Shown here piece by piece: positions 1 to 6,850 of a stretch of 37,006 bases of DNA (within the stretch, counting starts at the first letter, position 1; every line of letters begins with the position of its first letter). The stretch comes from Bacteroidales bacterium (GTDB taxonomy: Bacteria > Bacteroidota > Bacteroidia > Bacteroidales > P3), in contig JAISTG010000008.1 in NCBI GenBank assembly GCA_031272705.1, positions 1 through 37,006 of the forward strand, read 5' to 3'. The notes beneath the pieces were generated by a model. That model had not been told where the DNA came from. It did no database searches and worked only from the letters and a program-made list of their open reading frames with translations. The position numbers were made by a program, and so were the translations under genes.

Positions 1-146
1 TAATTGCCCAAATTTGTAAATAAAATGCTTTTCGCAAGTTGCGGAATGCTAAACACATCGCCCTTATCAACGACCCTTGCATTAAAATTCACGGCAAACG
101 CCTTAAATGCCAATTCCGCACGTGGTATATAATCTTTTCCACTCAT
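1..146 (-). CDS. hypothetical protein, N-terminal part (cut by window edge)
   Basis: Minus-strand reading frame starting at ATG 144-146 and running off the left edge; 48 complete codons are visible. It reads MSGKDYIPRAELAFKAFAVN and then continues through a mixed hydrophobic and charged stretch without a stop. The opening resembles the D-[YF]-I-P start of a group of Bacteroidota proteins of unknown function, but this is an impression from a short piece. No TAnnTTTG box lies just upstream; the nearest minus-strand promoter is at 421-451, so the gene may be read through the 21-bp array at 231-335. No function is assigned. Confidence 0.55.
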   Translation of the reverse strand, partial: MSGKDYIPRAELAFKAFAVNFNARVVDKGDVFSIPQLAKSILFTNLGN

Positions 147-167
147 AACTTATTATACTTATATTAG

Positions 168-389
168 TTAACAATACATATACTTTATATTACATTTACT
201 TTTTTTTACCTCAAAATAGCCTGCTTTGGGGTTTTCGGATACGCATTCGAGGTTTTCGAATGCGTATCCGAAGTTTTCGAATGCGTATTCGAGGTTTTCG
301 AATGCGTATCCGAAAGTTTGGAATACGTATCCCAAAACCCTATATTTTGCAAAGAATTTTTGTTTCATTTGATTTGTCTTTTTATTCAT
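168..389 (-). CDS. small repeat-encoded reading frame (7-residue repeats), doubtful gene
   Basis: A 73-codon minus-strand frame beginning with ATG at 387-389, about 25 nt downstream of the expected start of transcription from the promoter at 421-451. The middle is made of 7-residue repeats (FGYAFEN, LEYAFEN) because the underlying DNA is a 21-bp tandem array. The ends (MNKKTNQMKQKFFAKYRV and KKSKCNIKYMYC) are lysine-rich and not repetitive. It has no signal peptide or known domain. A 21-bp period keeps any stop-free frame open, so the frame may be a by-product. The promoter and correctly placed ATG are the only arguments that it is translated. Confidence 0.25.
   Translation of the reverse strand: MNKKTNQMKQKFFAKYRVLGYVFQTFGYAFENLEYAFENFGYAFENLECVSENPKAGYFEVKKSKCNIKYMYC
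231..335. repeat. 21-bp tandem array A, 5 units
   Basis: Five consecutive 21-bp units at 231-251, 252-272, 273-293, 294-314 and 315-335. Units 2-4 share GTTTTCGAATGCGTATYCGA and differ at one or two bases. In unit 1 the core is inverted (CGGATACGCATTCG instead of CGAATGCGTATCCG), and unit 5 has diverged. The array lies between a minus-strand promoter (421-451) and the start of the minus-strand gene at 146, so it is probably transcribed. Confidence 0.9.
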
Positions 390-420
390 TTTGTTAAAAA
401 AATCGTTGCGTTAACGGCGA

Positions 421-451
421 CAAAAGTACAAAAAGATTTTTAATTGACAAA
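421..451 (-). promoter_or_regulatory. Bacteroidota-type promoter reading into array A
   Basis: On the minus strand the -7 box TACTTTTG is at 421-428 and TTTG is at 448-451, 19 bp apart, which fits the phylum consensus. The surrounding sequence (TTTTGTCAAT, A-rich, then TTTTTGTAC and TTTGTCGCCG) is closely repeated at 5969-6000. Confidence 0.65.
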
Positions 452-470
452 ATATTTTCATTTTTTTTAC

Positions 471-510
471 GCGTCAGCCCTCCTCTTGAGTGCGACACGT
501 ACCGTCAGCG
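471..510. repeat. dispersed GCGTCAGC element, copy 1
   Basis: GCGTCAGCC at 471-479, preceded by a T-tract and followed by pyrimidine-rich sequence and CGACACG near 503. Related copies are at 6024-6055 and 6792-6820. In all three, a minus-strand TACxTTTG promoter lies 40 to 65 bp to the left. The stretch from here to 757 holds no convincing gene: the open plus-strand frame at 444-767 covers both repeats and has no homology I can see. Confidence 0.5.
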
Positions 511-545
511 TTAGCCTTTTTTTGTACTTTTTCCCTGTAAATTCT

Positions 546-564
546 CCTGTTATTTCAAAGAACG
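546..564. repeat. 19-bp dispersed repeat, copy 1
   Basis: CCTGTTATTTCAAAGAACG is present here and, base for base, at 16539-16557. The similarity continues more loosely for about 20 bp (AAACCGTTGTTATTG here, AAACATTGTTGTTG there). It may be the end of a degraded mobile element, but no transposase is visible. Confidence 0.6.
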
Positions 565-756
565 TATTGAAACCGTTGTTATTGAAAATTCTTTTACAAC
601 AGAATAACTTTTTCTATCGTAAATCACAAAAAATATACTATCTTTATGCACATCCAAACCCAATGTATTCATATATTATTTGGCTTTTTATTTATTCTGC
701 AAATATAAGGAAACAAAATGGTTGGCGAGATGTCAGCCTCACCAATAATTTTTTAG

Positions 757-790
757 TTTGTGTGTAATTGAAAAATTTATGCTATCTTTG
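757..790 (+). promoter_or_regulatory. ahcY promoter
   Basis: The -7 box TATCTTTG is at 783-790 and TTTG at 757-760, 22 bp apart. The ahcY ATG follows 20 bp downstream, leaving a very short leader. Confidence 0.6.
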
Positions 791-810
791 CAACCTCAAA
801 TTAAAATAAA

Positions 811-2220
811 ATGATAGATTATAACTTGAAATATAAGGTTGCCGATATGGCATTGGCAGACTTCGGTCGCCGAGAAATAGAAATAGCAGAGAAGGAAATG
901 CCGGGCTTGATGGCTTTGCGGGAAAAATATGGCAGAGAAAAGCCTTTGGCAGGCGTAAGAATAACGGGTTCATTGCATATGACTATTCAAACCGCCGTGT
1001 TAATTGAAACCCTGACAGCGTTAGGTGCGGAAGTGAGATGGGCTTCGTGTAACATATTTTCAACACAAGACCATGCCGCTGCTGCTATCGCAAAAGCGGG
1101 TGTTGCTGTCTTTGCATGGAAGGGTGAAAGTTTGCAGGAGTATTGGGAATGTACGGCAATGGCTCTTACGTTTCCAAACGGAAAAGGACCAAATCTGATT
1201 GTAGATGACGGAGGAGATGCAACCCTTCTCGTGCATAAAGGTTATTATGCAGAGGAAAAGCCTGAATTGCTGAACGCTAACGCAAACAATACGGAGGAAG
1301 CAATAATCCTTAACACTCTAAAAGAAATAAGTAAGACCGAACCTGCCAAATGGCACAATATGGTAAAGGAATTACGTGGCGTTTCCGAAGAAACAACAAC
1401 CGGAGTACATCGTTTGTATCAAATGTATGAGCGTAATGAATTGCTTATTCCTGCAATAAACGTAAATGATTCTGTAACAAAAAGTAAATTTGATAATCTT
1501 TACGGCTGTCGCGAGTCGCTTGCAGACGGAATAAAACGTGCTACCGACGTAATGATTGCAGGTAAGGTTGTGGTTGTTTGCGGTTATGGTGATGTTGGAA
1601 AGGGCTGTGCAAGAAGTATGCGAGGCTATGGTTCCCGTGTAATAGTTACTGAAATTGACCCTATTTGTGCATTACAGGCAGCAATGGAAGGGTTTGAAGT
1701 TACAACATTGCAGGACGCTCTTACGGAAGGAAATATATTTGTTACTACGACGGGGAATCGTGATGTTATTACGGCTGAAGATATGTCTAAAATGAAAGAC
1801 GAGGCTATTGTTTGTAACATCGGGCATTTTGATAATGAAATACAGGTGGATAGATTAGAGAAATGGGCAGGTATAAGAAAGATAAACATCAAGCCTCAGG
1901 TGGATAAATACGTTTATCCTGACGGACATTGTATTTATTTATTGGCTGAGGGTCGTTTGGTAAATCTTGGCTGTGCTACGGGACACCCTTCGTTTGTTAT
2001 GAGTAATTCTTTTACCAACCAAACCCTTGCCCAACTTGATTTATGGAAGAATAATTACAATGTAGGGGTGTATCGCTTATCCAAAAAGTTAGATGAAGAA
2101 GTTGCTCGTCTGCATTTAGATCGCATAGGAGTAAAATTAACCCGTCTAACACCCGAACAAGCCGAATATATTGGCGTTTCGGTTGATGGACCTTATAAAG
2201 CAGAACATTACAGATACTAA
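811..2220 (+). CDS. ahcY: S-adenosylhomocysteine hydrolase
   Basis: Cytosolic, NAD-dependent enzyme that splits S-adenosylhomocysteine into adenosine and homocysteine, removing the inhibitory product of methyltransferases. At 469 residues it is the usual length for the bacterial form. Diagnostic segments are the substrate-domain [13 protein letters not shown] near the N terminus, [20 protein letters not shown], the dinucleotide-binding GYGDVGKG at residues 258-265, and the C-terminal KAEHYRY, whose Lys and Tyr reach into the neighbouring subunit's NAD site. It has its own promoter, and its stop codon directly abuts the stop of the convergent ispH with no base between. The homocysteine it makes could be used by the homocysteine methyltransferase module at 12951-13934. 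Confidence 0.97.
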   Translation: MIDYNLKYKVADMALADFGRREIEIAEKEMPGLMALREKYGREKPLAGVRITGSLHMTIQTAVLIETLTALGAEVRWASCNIFSTQDHAAAAIAKAGVAVFAWKGESLQEYWECTAMALTFPNGKGPNLIVDDGGDATLLVHKGYYAEEKPELLNANANNTEEAIILNTLKEISKTEPAKWHNMVKELRGVSEETTTGVHRLYQMYERNELLIPAINVNDSVTKSKFDNLYGCRESLADGIKRATDVMIAGKVVVVCGYGDVGKGCARSMRGYGSRVIVTEIDPICALQAAMEGFEVTTLQDALTEGNIFVTTTGNRDVITAEDMSKMKDEAIVCNIGHFDNEIQVDRLEKWAGIRKINIKPQVDKYVYPDGHCIYLLAEGRLVNLGCATGHPSFVMSNSFTNQTLAQLDLWKNNYNVGVYRLSKKLDEEVARLHLDRIGVKLTRLTPEQAEYIGVSVDGPYKAEHYRY

Positions 2221-3096
2221 CTAATGCGTTCCTATTTTTTCTTTAACTATTGCTGCTACTTGTTCCATTAACCACATTGGAGTAGAGGTTGCACCGCTTA
2301 TGCCTATGGTTTGAGTATCGGCAAAGAGAGAATAATCTATTTCTTCAGCAGAAGAGATTAAGAAAGTGCGAGAATTTTCTTTTTTACACAGGTTAAACAG
2401 ATACATACCGTTGGAAGAATTTGGCGAAGAGACAAAAAGTACTGCTTGATGCGCACGTGCAAAGGCTATAATTGCGTCCTTACGCCTTAAAACGTGCTTA
2501 CAGATAGAGTTAATGATATTTATCTGACGGCATTCTGCTTTTAGACATATTTCTTTTATTATTTCAGCATAAGTGTTTCTATCCATTGTGGTTTGGGAAA
2601 AAATAGTTAAATTTTTCTTGAAAGATTTTATGCTGTCCAAATCCTCAACGGATGATATAACTCGTGCATTCCCTTCAATCTGACCAAGTAACCCCAAAAC
2701 TTCAGGGTGTCCTTGCTTGCCGGCTATTATTATTTCGGAATTTGGGGCTGTGTTTGATGCTTTTATCTCTTTCTGTAACTTAAACACAATGGGACAGGTG
2801 GCATCCACAATAGTTATTCCTTGTCGGCGAGCGATATTAAAGGTTGATGGAGGCTCTCCATGCGCCCGTACAATGACCTTACAATTGGACAATTTCTCAA
2901 ATTCATTATAATTTATGGTGATTAAACCAAGCGATTTCAAACGTTCAACTTCCGTTTTGTTATGAACAATGTCGCCAAGACAATATATTTTTTCTCCTTT
3001 TTGCAATTCGTTTTCGGCAATTCTTATTGCATTGACTACTCCTTGACAAAAGCCTGCTTTGCTATCTATTTCTACTGTTGCGTTATGTGCATTCAT
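2221..3096 (-). CDS. ispH: 4-hydroxy-3-methylbut-2-enyl diphosphate reductase
   Basis: Last enzyme of the MEP isoprenoid pathway: a 4Fe-4S protein reducing HMBPP to IPP and DMAPP. Counting from the ATG at 3094-3096, the cluster cysteines are C17 (AGFCQGV), C101 (DATCP) and C199 (NSICKHV). The substrate histidines are H45 (IVHN), H79 (RAHGEP) and H130 (GKQGHPEV, with E132). The SSPNSSNG and ISGATSTPMW motifs are also present. The frame stays open upstream to a TTG at 3132, but that lies inside the -7 box (3121-3128), so ATG 3096 or ATG 3105 is the real start. The length of 291 residues fits the short bacterial form. It is convergent with ahcY and divergent from the secreted protein at 3194. 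Confidence 0.96.
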   Translation of the reverse strand: MNAHNATVEIDSKAGFCQGVVNAIRIAENELQKGEKIYCLGDIVHNKTEVERLKSLGLITINYNEFEKLSNCKVIVRAHGEPPSTFNIARRQGITIVDATCPIVFKLQKEIKASNTAPNSEIIIAGKQGHPEVLGLLGQIEGNARVISSVEDLDSIKSFKKNLTIFSQTTMDRNTYAEIIKEICLKAECRQINIINSICKHVLRRKDAIIAFARAHQAVLFVSSPNSSNGMYLFNLCKKENSRTFLISSAEEIDYSLFADTQTIGISGATSTPMWLMEQVAAIVKEKIGTH

Positions 3097-3120
3097 AAAA
3101 TTCATTATTTTATTTTGACA

Positions 3121-3150
3121 CAAAAGTAGCAAAAAAATTGTTGTTTCAAA
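3121..3150 (-). promoter_or_regulatory. ispH promoter
   Basis: On the minus strand TTTG (3147-3150) and TACTTTTG (3121-3128) are separated by 18 bp. It overlaps the divergent promoter at 3138-3167, so the two RNA polymerases probably compete. It places the ispH start at or below 3105. Confidence 0.7.
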
Positions 3151-3167
3151 AAAAAGTTGTACTTTTG
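3138..3167 (+). promoter_or_regulatory. promoter of the secreted protein at 3194
   Basis: TTG (3138-3140) and TACTTTTG (3160-3167) are 19 bp apart, followed by GCAGCC and a 26-bp A/T-rich leader to the ATG. It overlaps the ispH promoter on the other strand. Confidence 0.7.
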
Positions 3168-3193
3168 CAGCCTAATTAAAACATAATTATAAT

Positions 3194-3904
3194 ATGAAAA
3201 TTAAGATATTATTATCATTTTTGGTTGCAGGGCTTGTTTTTTGTAACGTAGCAAAGGCTCAAAATACCAAAACAGATTGGGAAAAAGATGGTCTTAAAGG
3301 TAAAGTTAAATCCGTTAAAACCACAGATTACATTGCCGTAACCAAAACCGATGGCGATAAGATGATTATAGACAAAGGTGAAGTGGTAACGCACGGACGT
3401 AACAAAACGACAGAAATTGTTGAAACTTACGACCAAAACGGTATGAAGGCAACTGATAAAACGGCTTCAAAGGAGCAGGTTGACAGTTGGACGTATGGAG
3501 ATGTCAATAGCACAAAAATGTATCGATACAACACTGATGGATCGTTACAGGCTGGCGAATGGAAACCTTCAAGTTACTTTTACACTTACAGGACTAACGC
3601 TCAGGGCGGATTTCTTGAACGTAATACCTACTGTGACGGACAAGTCCAGACGGAGGTATTAAGCAAGTTTGACCTGCAAGGAAATAAAGTATCCGACAAA
3701 TCCTCGTCTCAAAATGTTGTTTTCACTTATGACGATAAGGGAAACAAGATTGAAAAGAGAGTATCGGACAAAGACGGAAAGATTCTTTTTCAATACACTT
3801 ACTATTACGAGTTTGACCGGACCGGAAACTGGATTAAGTGTATGGAAATGCTCTTTGCAAACCCTGTAAAAATATCCGAAAGAATTATAGAGTATTATCA
3901 GTAA
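3194..3904 (+). CDS. secreted protein with RHS/YD-like strands, function unknown
   Basis: A 236-residue exported protein of unknown role. The first 22 residues are a signal peptide (MKIKILLSFLVAGLVFCNVA, then KAQ with likely cleavage before Q or N). The mature part is rich in Tyr, Asp, Gly and Lys and carries short strand-turn units such as FTYDDKGNKIEKRV, KFDLQGNKVSD and YEFDRTGNWIKC. These resemble the YD/RHS-like beta repeats common in Bacteroidota periplasmic or surface proteins. It has no lipobox and no T9SS C-terminal domain, so it probably stays in the periplasm. It is a single-gene unit: own promoter upstream, hairpin terminator at 3933-3960 downstream. Confidence 0.8.
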   Translation: MKIKILLSFLVAGLVFCNVAKAQNTKTDWEKDGLKGKVKSVKTTDYIAVTKTDGDKMIIDKGEVVTHGRNKTTEIVETYDQNGMKATDKTASKEQVDSWTYGDVNSTKMYRYNTDGSLQAGEWKPSSYFYTYRTNAQGGFLERNTYCDGQVQTEVLSKFDLQGNKVSDKSSSQNVVFTYDDKGNKIEKRVSDKDGKILFQYTYYYEFDRTGNWIKCMEMLFANPVKISERIIEYYQ

Positions 3905-3932
3905 ATTTTTTATTCATATACAATTAGTCTTT

Positions 3933-3960
3933 ATGGTGTTCCGTTCATTTGGAACACCAT
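3933..3960 (+). terminator. stem-loop after the gene at 3194-3904
   Basis: ATGGTGTTCC (3933-3942) pairs perfectly with GGAACACCAT (3951-3960) across an 8-nt loop, followed by TTAAGTTTT. It is a probable intrinsic terminator, with a modest T-tract. Confidence 0.65.
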
Positions 3961-4030
3961 TTAAGTTTTATTAAATTCCTTAGTAAGATACGTAGCAAGT
4001 TGTGTAAAAATAAAAGTTTCCATTGCATAT

Positions 4031-4065
4031 AAAAAGCAAACGCCCGTTCAATTTAATTAACGGGC
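4031..4065 (-). terminator. terminator of the LRR gene
   Basis: GCCCGTT (4042-4048) and AACGGGC (4059-4065) form a stem. Read on the minus strand, the stem is followed by GTTTGCTTTTTAT, a suitable T-run. It lies 30 bp beyond the stop of the minus-strand gene at 4095. Confidence 0.7.
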
Positions 4066-4094
4066 TGTTTGTTTGTTATTAGTTTTTGTTAAGA

Positions 4095-5579
4095 CTATTC
4101 CACAATTACCTTCTTTGTGATTGTGCCTTTGTCTGTTTGCACTCTTACAAAGTAATTGCCTTTTGCAAAGGTAGAAACATCTATCGCAGTTTCTTTGCCT
4201 TGATAAACTACTTTGCCAAACAAATCAACAACTTCAACACCGATTATCCTTTCGCCTTCAATGGTAATAACATCTTTTGCTGGGTTTGGATAAATTGCAA
4301 AATCTGTCGTTCCAATGTCATTCAAACCATTGCCTATGCAATCCGTATAATTGGTGAAATCGCTCCAACCAGAAGCAGATTGATACGCCGCTTCGCATTC
4401 GCAAGGTACATGAACAGGAATAGTAGTTGGAACATTACCAAAACAATCCTCTCCAATAGTTGGTGGCGTTACAGCCAAACTGGTGATTTCAGTAAAACCG
4501 CTGCAATCAAAAAATGCATAATTTCCTATTGAGGTAACCGAATTACCAATAGTTACCGATGTTAAACCGCTACAATTATAAAAAGCAAATTGTCCTATTG
4601 ACGTAACAGAATTAGGAAAAGTTATTGATGTTAAATTGCTGCAACCATAAAAAAGATAATTCGGTATTACTTGCACGCTGTCACCAATAGTTACATTGGT
4701 TATTGATGTATTGTTAAAAAAAGGACTGTAGGAAGCATGAGTAGGCAAAGTGCAATTAACTGCATTCCAAGTTACCGAAGTTAAGCCGCTGCAACTGGAA
4801 AAAGCATAATATGCTATTGACATAACGGAATTACCAATAGTTAGCGAGATTAAACCGCTGCAATTATAAAAAGCCTGATAACCTATTGACGTAACGGAAT
4901 TAGGAATGTTTAAAGTTTCTGTTATTCCGCTGCAACCATAGAAAAGATAGTTAGGTATTACTTGCACACTGTCGCCAATAGTTACATTGGTTATTGATGT
5001 CTTGTTATAAAAAGGACCGTGGGAATAATTAGTAGGCAAAGTGCAATTAACCGCATTCCAAGTTACCGATGTTAATCCGCTGCAACCGGAAAAAGCATGA
5101 GAACCTATTGACGTAACAGAATTAGGAATGGTTATCGAATTTAATCCGCTGCAACCATTAAAAGCATCACTTCCTATTGACGTAACAGAATTAGGAATTG
5201 TTACTGAGGTTAATCCGCTGCAAGCTTCAAAAGCATAATCACCTATATATTTAACAGAATTAGGAATGGTTACCGAAGTTAATCCGCTGCAATAATAAAA
5301 AGCATAATTTCCTATTGACGTAACCGAATAGGTTAAATTATTTGTCCCGCCCGTTACGGAATCCAAAATTGTGTAACTTCCTGTGGGATTAGTTGCAAAA
5401 GCATTAGGGTATCCAGTACCAAGTTGTACCTCATTAGGCGAAAGACTTGTGAGTTTATAGGTAACACCACTAACTACAAATGTGTTTCCGACACTTTGTC
5501 CGTTTGCATTATTACTGAAACCAATTTCAAAAACAAAAACTGCCATAGCAGCCAAAAGAAAAAGCCTTGTTCTTTTCAT
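4095..5579 (-). CDS. BspA-like leucine-rich-repeat protein with T9SS sorting domain
   Basis: A 494-residue secreted surface protein. It has an N-terminal signal peptide (FLLAAMAVFVFEIGFSN, about residues 6-22). From about residue 85 to 390 it carries BspA/TpLRR-type repeats of about 23 residues with the recurring pattern SIGxxAFxxCSGLTSVTIPNSV, interrupted twice by a longer WNAVNCTLPT insert. The last 68 residues (IYPNPAKDVITIEG to TKKVIVE) are a type A T9SS sorting domain, so the protein should cross the outer membrane through the Por system and be anchored or released there. LRR proteins of this type often bind host proteins or mediate attachment; here that is inference. The start ATG follows a run of ten A residues. 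No promoter is seen near it, so transcription probably begins at 5969-6000 and passes through the 42-bp array. A terminator is at 4031-4065. Confidence 0.9.
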   Translation of the reverse strand: MKRTRLFLLAAMAVFVFEIGFSNNANGQSVGNTFVVSGVTYKLTSLSPNEVQLGTGYPNAFATNPTGSYTILDSVTGGTNNLTYSVTSIGNYAFYYCSGLTSVTIPNSVKYIGDYAFEACSGLTSVTIPNSVTSIGSDAFNGCSGLNSITIPNSVTSIGSHAFSGCSGLTSVTWNAVNCTLPTNYSHGPFYNKTSITNVTIGDSVQVIPNYLFYGCSGITETLNIPNSVTSIGYQAFYNCSGLISLTIGNSVMSIAYYAFSSCSGLTSVTWNAVNCTLPTHASYSPFFNNTSITNVTIGDSVQVIPNYLFYGCSNLTSITFPNSVTSIGQFAFYNCSGLTSVTIGNSVTSIGNYAFFDCSGFTEITSLAVTPPTIGEDCFGNVPTTIPVHVPCECEAAYQSASGWSDFTNYTDCIGNGLNDIGTTDFAIYPNPAKDVITIEGERIIGVEVVDLFGKVVYQGKETAIDVSTFAKGNYFVRVQTDKGTITKKVIVE

Positions 5580-5614
5580 TTTAAGATTTTTTTTTTGTCA
5601 TTTTTAATTAAATT

Positions 5615-5947
5615 TTAAGTTAGACATTTTATTTTATTATTTTTATATGCTGTAATTCTTATGCCGCAACTTTCGGGAAGACTTTTACAGCCTGTAATTC
5701 CTTTCCCGCAAACTTCGGGGCTACTTTTATACCCTGTAATTCTCTCCCCGCAAACTTCGGGGCTACTTTTACAGCCTGTAATTCCTTCCCCGTAAACTTC
5801 GGGGCTATTTTTACAGCCTGTAATTCCTTTCCCGCAAACTTCGGGGCTACTTTTACAGCGAGTAAAGGAGATGCCGAAAAATGGGATTGACTCTTTCAAC
5901 CCTTCTCTGCCCTTACGGCTACTGCTTTTGTAAAAAAAATTATACAT
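5615..5947 (-). CDS. repeat-encoded reading frame (14-residue repeats), doubtful gene
   Basis: A 110-codon minus-strand frame from ATG 5945-5947, about 15 nt below the expected transcription start of the promoter at 5969-6000. After a basic, non-repetitive N terminus (MYNFFYKSSSRKGREGLKES) it consists of about five 14-residue repeats of the form SPEVCGKGITGCKS, ending KNNKIKCLT. It is cysteine-rich and has no signal peptide. The frame exists because the DNA repeat is 42 bp. As with the frame at 168-389, a promoter and a nearby ATG argue for expression. The alternative is that it is merely the leader of the LRR gene, which begins 36 bp beyond the frame's stop. Confidence 0.28.
   Translation of the reverse strand: MYNFFYKSSSRKGREGLKESIPFFGISFTRCKSSPEVCGKGITGCKNSPEVYGEGITGCKSSPEVCGERITGYKSSPEVCGKGITGCKSLPESCGIRITAYKNNKIKCLT
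5651..5860. repeat. 42-bp tandem array B, 5 units
   Basis: Five consecutive units of exactly 42 bp (5651-5692, 5693-5734, 5735-5776, 5777-5818, 5819-5860). Each begins TGTAATTC, passes CCGCAAACTTCGGGGCTA and ends TTTTACAGCC. Most differences are single substitutions and there are no indels. 42 bp is twice the 21-bp period of the other arrays. It lies between the promoter at 5969-6000 and the LRR gene, so it is probably transcribed as leader. Confidence 0.95.
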
Positions 5948-5968
5948 ACATAGTATTTTTAGCGGCGA

Positions 5969-6000
5969 CAAAGGTACAAAAAGGTTTTTTTATTGACAAA
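5969..6000 (-). promoter_or_regulatory. promoter reading through array B toward the LRR gene
   Basis: On the minus strand TTTG (5997-6000) lies 20 bp before TACCTTTG (5969-5976). The sequence through GTCGCCGC closely matches the promoter at 421-451, which also precedes a repeat array. Confidence 0.65.
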
Positions 6001-6023
6001 ATTTGTGCAAAAAAAGTTCGTTT

Positions 6024-6055
6024 GCGTCAGCTGTTTTCGTGAGTGAGACTCGCCC
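6024..6055. repeat. dispersed GCGTCAGC element, copy 2
   Basis: GCGTCAGC at 6024-6031, followed by TGTTTTCGTGAGTGAGACTC. It lies between the hepT stop and the minus-strand promoter at 5969-6000, in the same order as copies 1 and 3. Confidence 0.45.
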
Positions 6056-6073
6056 CAGTTTTTTATGTTATGT

Positions 6074-6409
6074 TTACTGTAATAAAGTCTTAATTTCCTG
6101 TTCCAATAAAGGTAAATATTTAATAATAATACCCCATATTGCTTCGTCAGAAACTGCATCATATCCATGTATCATACGATTGCGGGTATCCACTATTTTA
6201 CGAGCATTTGTAATTGTTATAGTATTGTCTGATTTCAGTATTCTATTTGTTGCCTCACCTATAATTTCAAGATTTCTTTCAACTGCTCGTTTTGTTTTCA
6301 AATCATTTTTATAATTAGCAAATATCTTTGGATTGCTTGTAAAAAAACTTTCTATTTCATTTATGGCATTTAGAATATCATAAAGCCAAGTTTTGATATT
6401 ATTATTCAT
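6074..6409 (-). CDS. hepT: HepT-like HEPN toxin (DUF86)
   Basis: A 111-residue all-alpha HEPN-domain protein, the toxin half of a HepT/MntA (HEPN-MNT) type toxin-antitoxin pair. HEPN toxins of this group are RNases defined by an RX4HXY motif, and it is intact here: R76-NRMI-H81-G-Y83. The GEATNRI segment before it is typical of DUF86. The start ATG (6407-6409) overlaps the end of mntA by 8 bp, which suggests translational coupling with the antitoxin made first. Such pairs act in plasmid or genomic-island maintenance or phage defence; the role here is not known. Confidence 0.9.
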   Translation of the reverse strand: MNNNIKTWLYDILNAINEIESFFTSNPKIFANYKNDLKTKRAVERNLEIIGEATNRILKSDNTITITNARKIVDTRNRMIHGYDAVSDEAIWGIIIKYLPLLEQEIKTLLQ

Positions 6410-6701
6410 AAATTAGTTGTTTTGTTTGATTTATATTCTGCATAAAATAAGGATTGCGAATAGCCTGTTCTTCCAACAAATCCACGTCTCTTTTGATAAT
6501 ATCCTGCAAAGAAAACTTGAAATCAAAGTAATTGTCGGCATAATCTTCAACAGGCATATCTTTAAAATCCACAATCAAATCTATATCACTCTTATCTGTA
6601 AATTTATCGGTAAGCACAGAGCCAAAAGCATATAATTTCTTTACATTATATTGTTTGCAGAGATTTTTTATCATTTCATTATTTATTATCGTGGTCTTCA
6701 T
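6402..6701 (-). CDS. mntA: MntA-like minimal nucleotidyltransferase antitoxin
   Basis: A 99-residue minimal nucleotidyltransferase, the partner of the downstream HEPN toxin. The catalytic GSX10DXD signature is complete: G27-S28 and D39-I-D41, with a third acidic residue in RDVDLL (D74). In characterised systems this enzyme neutralises HepT by adding AMP residues near the HEPN Tyr of the RX4HXY motif, and that Tyr is present in the partner. It is the first gene of the two-gene unit, with its promoter at 6728-6761. Confidence 0.9.
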   Translation of the reverse strand: MKTTIINNEMIKNLCKQYNVKKLYAFGSVLTDKFTDKSDIDLIVDFKDMPVEDYADNYFDFKFSLQDIIKRDVDLLEEQAIRNPYFMQNINQTKQLIYE

Positions 6702-6727
6702 AATTTTTGGGTATTGAATTTCGGTTG

Positions 6728-6761
6728 CAAAAGTACAAAAAAAAATTTTAATACCCCCAAA
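6728..6761 (-). promoter_or_regulatory. mntA-hepT promoter
   Basis: On the minus strand TACTTTTG is at 6728-6735 and TTTG at 6758-6761, 22 bp apart. It gives a leader of about 20 nt before the mntA ATG. Confidence 0.6.
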
Positions 6762-6791
6762 TTATTTTCATTTTTTTTGCGATTTTTTTTC

Positions 6792-6841
6792 GCGTCAGCC
6801 TTCTTCGTCCCTGCCGACACGGCAGCGGCTCGCAGCGGCTC
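6792..6841. repeat. dispersed GCGTCAGC element, copy 3, with small hairpin and direct repeat
   Basis: GCGTCAGCC at 6792-6800, then YTCYTC-type sequence and CGACACG as in copy 1. CTGCCG-ACA-CGGCAG (6811-6825) is a perfect short hairpin, and GCAGCGGCTC is directly repeated at 6822-6831 and 6832-6841. It lies just past the sdaA stop, but no T-run follows, so an intrinsic terminator is not supported. Confidence 0.45.
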
Positions 6842-6850
6842 GCACTTTGC

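Noticed and set aside
444-767. Open 107-codon plus-strand frame before ahcY
   Set aside because: It runs across a dispersed repeat and the 19-bp repeat, overlaps the ahcY promoter, and its translation has no domain or plausible start context.
3097-3132. Upstream extension of ispH to 3132
   Set aside because: The extra codons contain the TACTTTTG promoter box and begin with TTG; the family start matches the internal ATG.
6811-6825. Intrinsic terminator for sdaA
   Set aside because: The short GC hairpin is not followed by a T-run on the minus strand.
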